Part shown: piece after piece, positions 63,572-64,000 of the stretch
Layout of the letters: the number at the start of each line of letters is the position of its first letter
Position numbering within the stretch: position 1 is the stretch's first letter
NCBI GenBank assembly: GCA_036172265.1
Contig: JASFBA010000021.1
Span: 12,729-76,728 of the forward strand
Origin: JASFBA01 sp036172265
Lineage (GTDB): Bacteria > Chloroflexota > Chloroflexia > DTKN01
Reading direction: 5' to 3'
Length of the DNA: 64,000 nt
Position numbers and translations under genes: made by a program
The notes under the pieces: generated by a model
The model's input: only the letters and a program-made list of their open reading frames with translations
The model's database searches: none
What the model was told of the DNA's origin: nothing

Positions 63572-64000
63572 GGACCCGCGAAGGGAAGGAGGTCGGGGAA
63601 AGGGAAATGGACGGAAGGGGGAGGTCGGGAAGGGATAGATATCGGAAGGGCGGGTGGGAAGGGAAATAGGACGAAAGGGAGGGTGGGAAACCCTGCGGGC
63701 GGATAGAAAGGAGGTGAAGGTAAAGACACGGCGCTTATGGATGCATTTGAACGCGGTGGGAAACCCTGCGCTCGGAAGGAAAGGAGGTGAAGGCGGAAAC
63801 AGGCCGGCCGGGCAGGGGCAACCCTCGTGGTTGCCCCAGGGGAAAGGCCGGAAGGCCACCTTGGGGTTGCCCGCCTGGGAAAACGGAAGGGAGCACGGCC
63901 GGCCGGGGCAATCCCTGAGGTTACTCCAGGGGAAGACCACCAGGGTCGCCCCCATGGGGTTGTTGACAGGAACAAACGAATTTGACAAAGGAAGCGATTG
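63572..64000 (+). other. Purine-rich leader with duplicated Shine-Dalgarno-bearing units
   Basis: The first 150 nt after the promoter are almost all G and A. Two similar 39-bp units at 63682-63720 and 63755-63793 each contain GGGAAACCCTGCG and end in AAAGGAGGTGAAGG. Further on, GGGGCAACC/GGTTGCCCC form a hairpin near 63813. A frame from GTG 63714 stays open to the edge, but its composition is repeat-like and it is not called. TTGACA near 63983 may be the -35 of another promoter beyond the edge. Confidence 0.5.

Noticed and set aside
63714..64000. Open frame from GTG 63714 to the right edge
   Set aside because: It starts at a strong SD, but its codons follow the repeat units and the GGGGCAACC hairpin, and no conserved protein features appear.

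Overview
The window reads as a GC-rich piece of a Chloroflexota chromosome, most likely class Anaerolineae or a close thermophilic relative. This is inferred from gene content: an R3H/SpoIIIAA-type ATPase beside a cyclic-di-AMP receptor, a membrane-anchored YvcK-like protein, large secreted PKD/lamin-tail/DUF11 proteins ending in a YLPL-type motif, and many dispersed GC-rich palindromes. There is no rRNA, prophage, CRISPR array or recognisable insertion sequence. Coding density is high. Most promoters that can be read have sigma-A hexamers separated by exactly 17 bp.

Layout. 1-794 (-): truncated secreted protein with a long structured leader. 1135-6250 (+): polA, a membrane histidine kinase, a PIG-L deacetylase. 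6297-12096 (+): VWA protein, zinc-ribbon/FHA protein, an 80-residue protein, a TIGR03960-type radical SAM protein, uridine kinase, and prfB with its programmed +1 frameshift. 12097-17060 (-): pdxS, pdxT, a GNAT-like protein, the R3H ATPase, a DarA-like cyclic-di-AMP receptor and a zinc-ribbon membrane protein. 17242-18058: a MetH-activation-domain-like protein and tRNA-Cys. 18084-22235 (-): a 1383-residue surface protein. 22466-29956 (+): tig, clpP, clpX, a response regulator, smc. 29998-33444: tandem repeat array, a metalloprotease gene interrupted by an amber codon, a truncated gene remnant and dispersed repeats. 33716-37678: patatin (+), then glmS-yvcK (-). 38161-44225 (+): small secreted protein, xerD, glyS, deoC with a Cys-rich extension, an MNT/HEPN pair, a GT4 glycosyltransferase. 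44256-49627 (-): P2-type ATPase, GT87-like membrane protein, wecB. 50107-50766 (+): HypB-like GTPase. 50850-56918 (-): nusA-ylxR-infB-rbfA-truB-ribF. 57188-57841: second repeat array, inverted relative to the first. 58186-61194 (-): modular N-acetylmuramoyl-L-alanine amidase. 61465-63252 (+): NBR1-like/triple-PA14 secreted protein. 63253-64000: repeats and a strong promoter reading out of the window.

How the genes fit together. The core is housekeeping: replication and segregation (polA, smc, xerD), translation (prfB, glyS, infB operon, tRNA-Cys), protein quality control (tig-clpP-clpX), and PLP synthesis (pdxST). glmS-yvcK and wecB both touch UDP-GlcNAc metabolism. Four large secreted proteins and one truncated one make up a sizeable envelope and surface component.

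The most unusual items are: a NusA with two C-terminal repeats resembling a transposase beta-barrel, a deoC with a four-cysteine N-terminal extension, a HypB homologue lacking its metal ligands, a divergent YvcK co-transcribed with glmS, a nested-helix RNA leader near position 1000, and a pair of inverted tandem-repeat elements sharing both boundaries.
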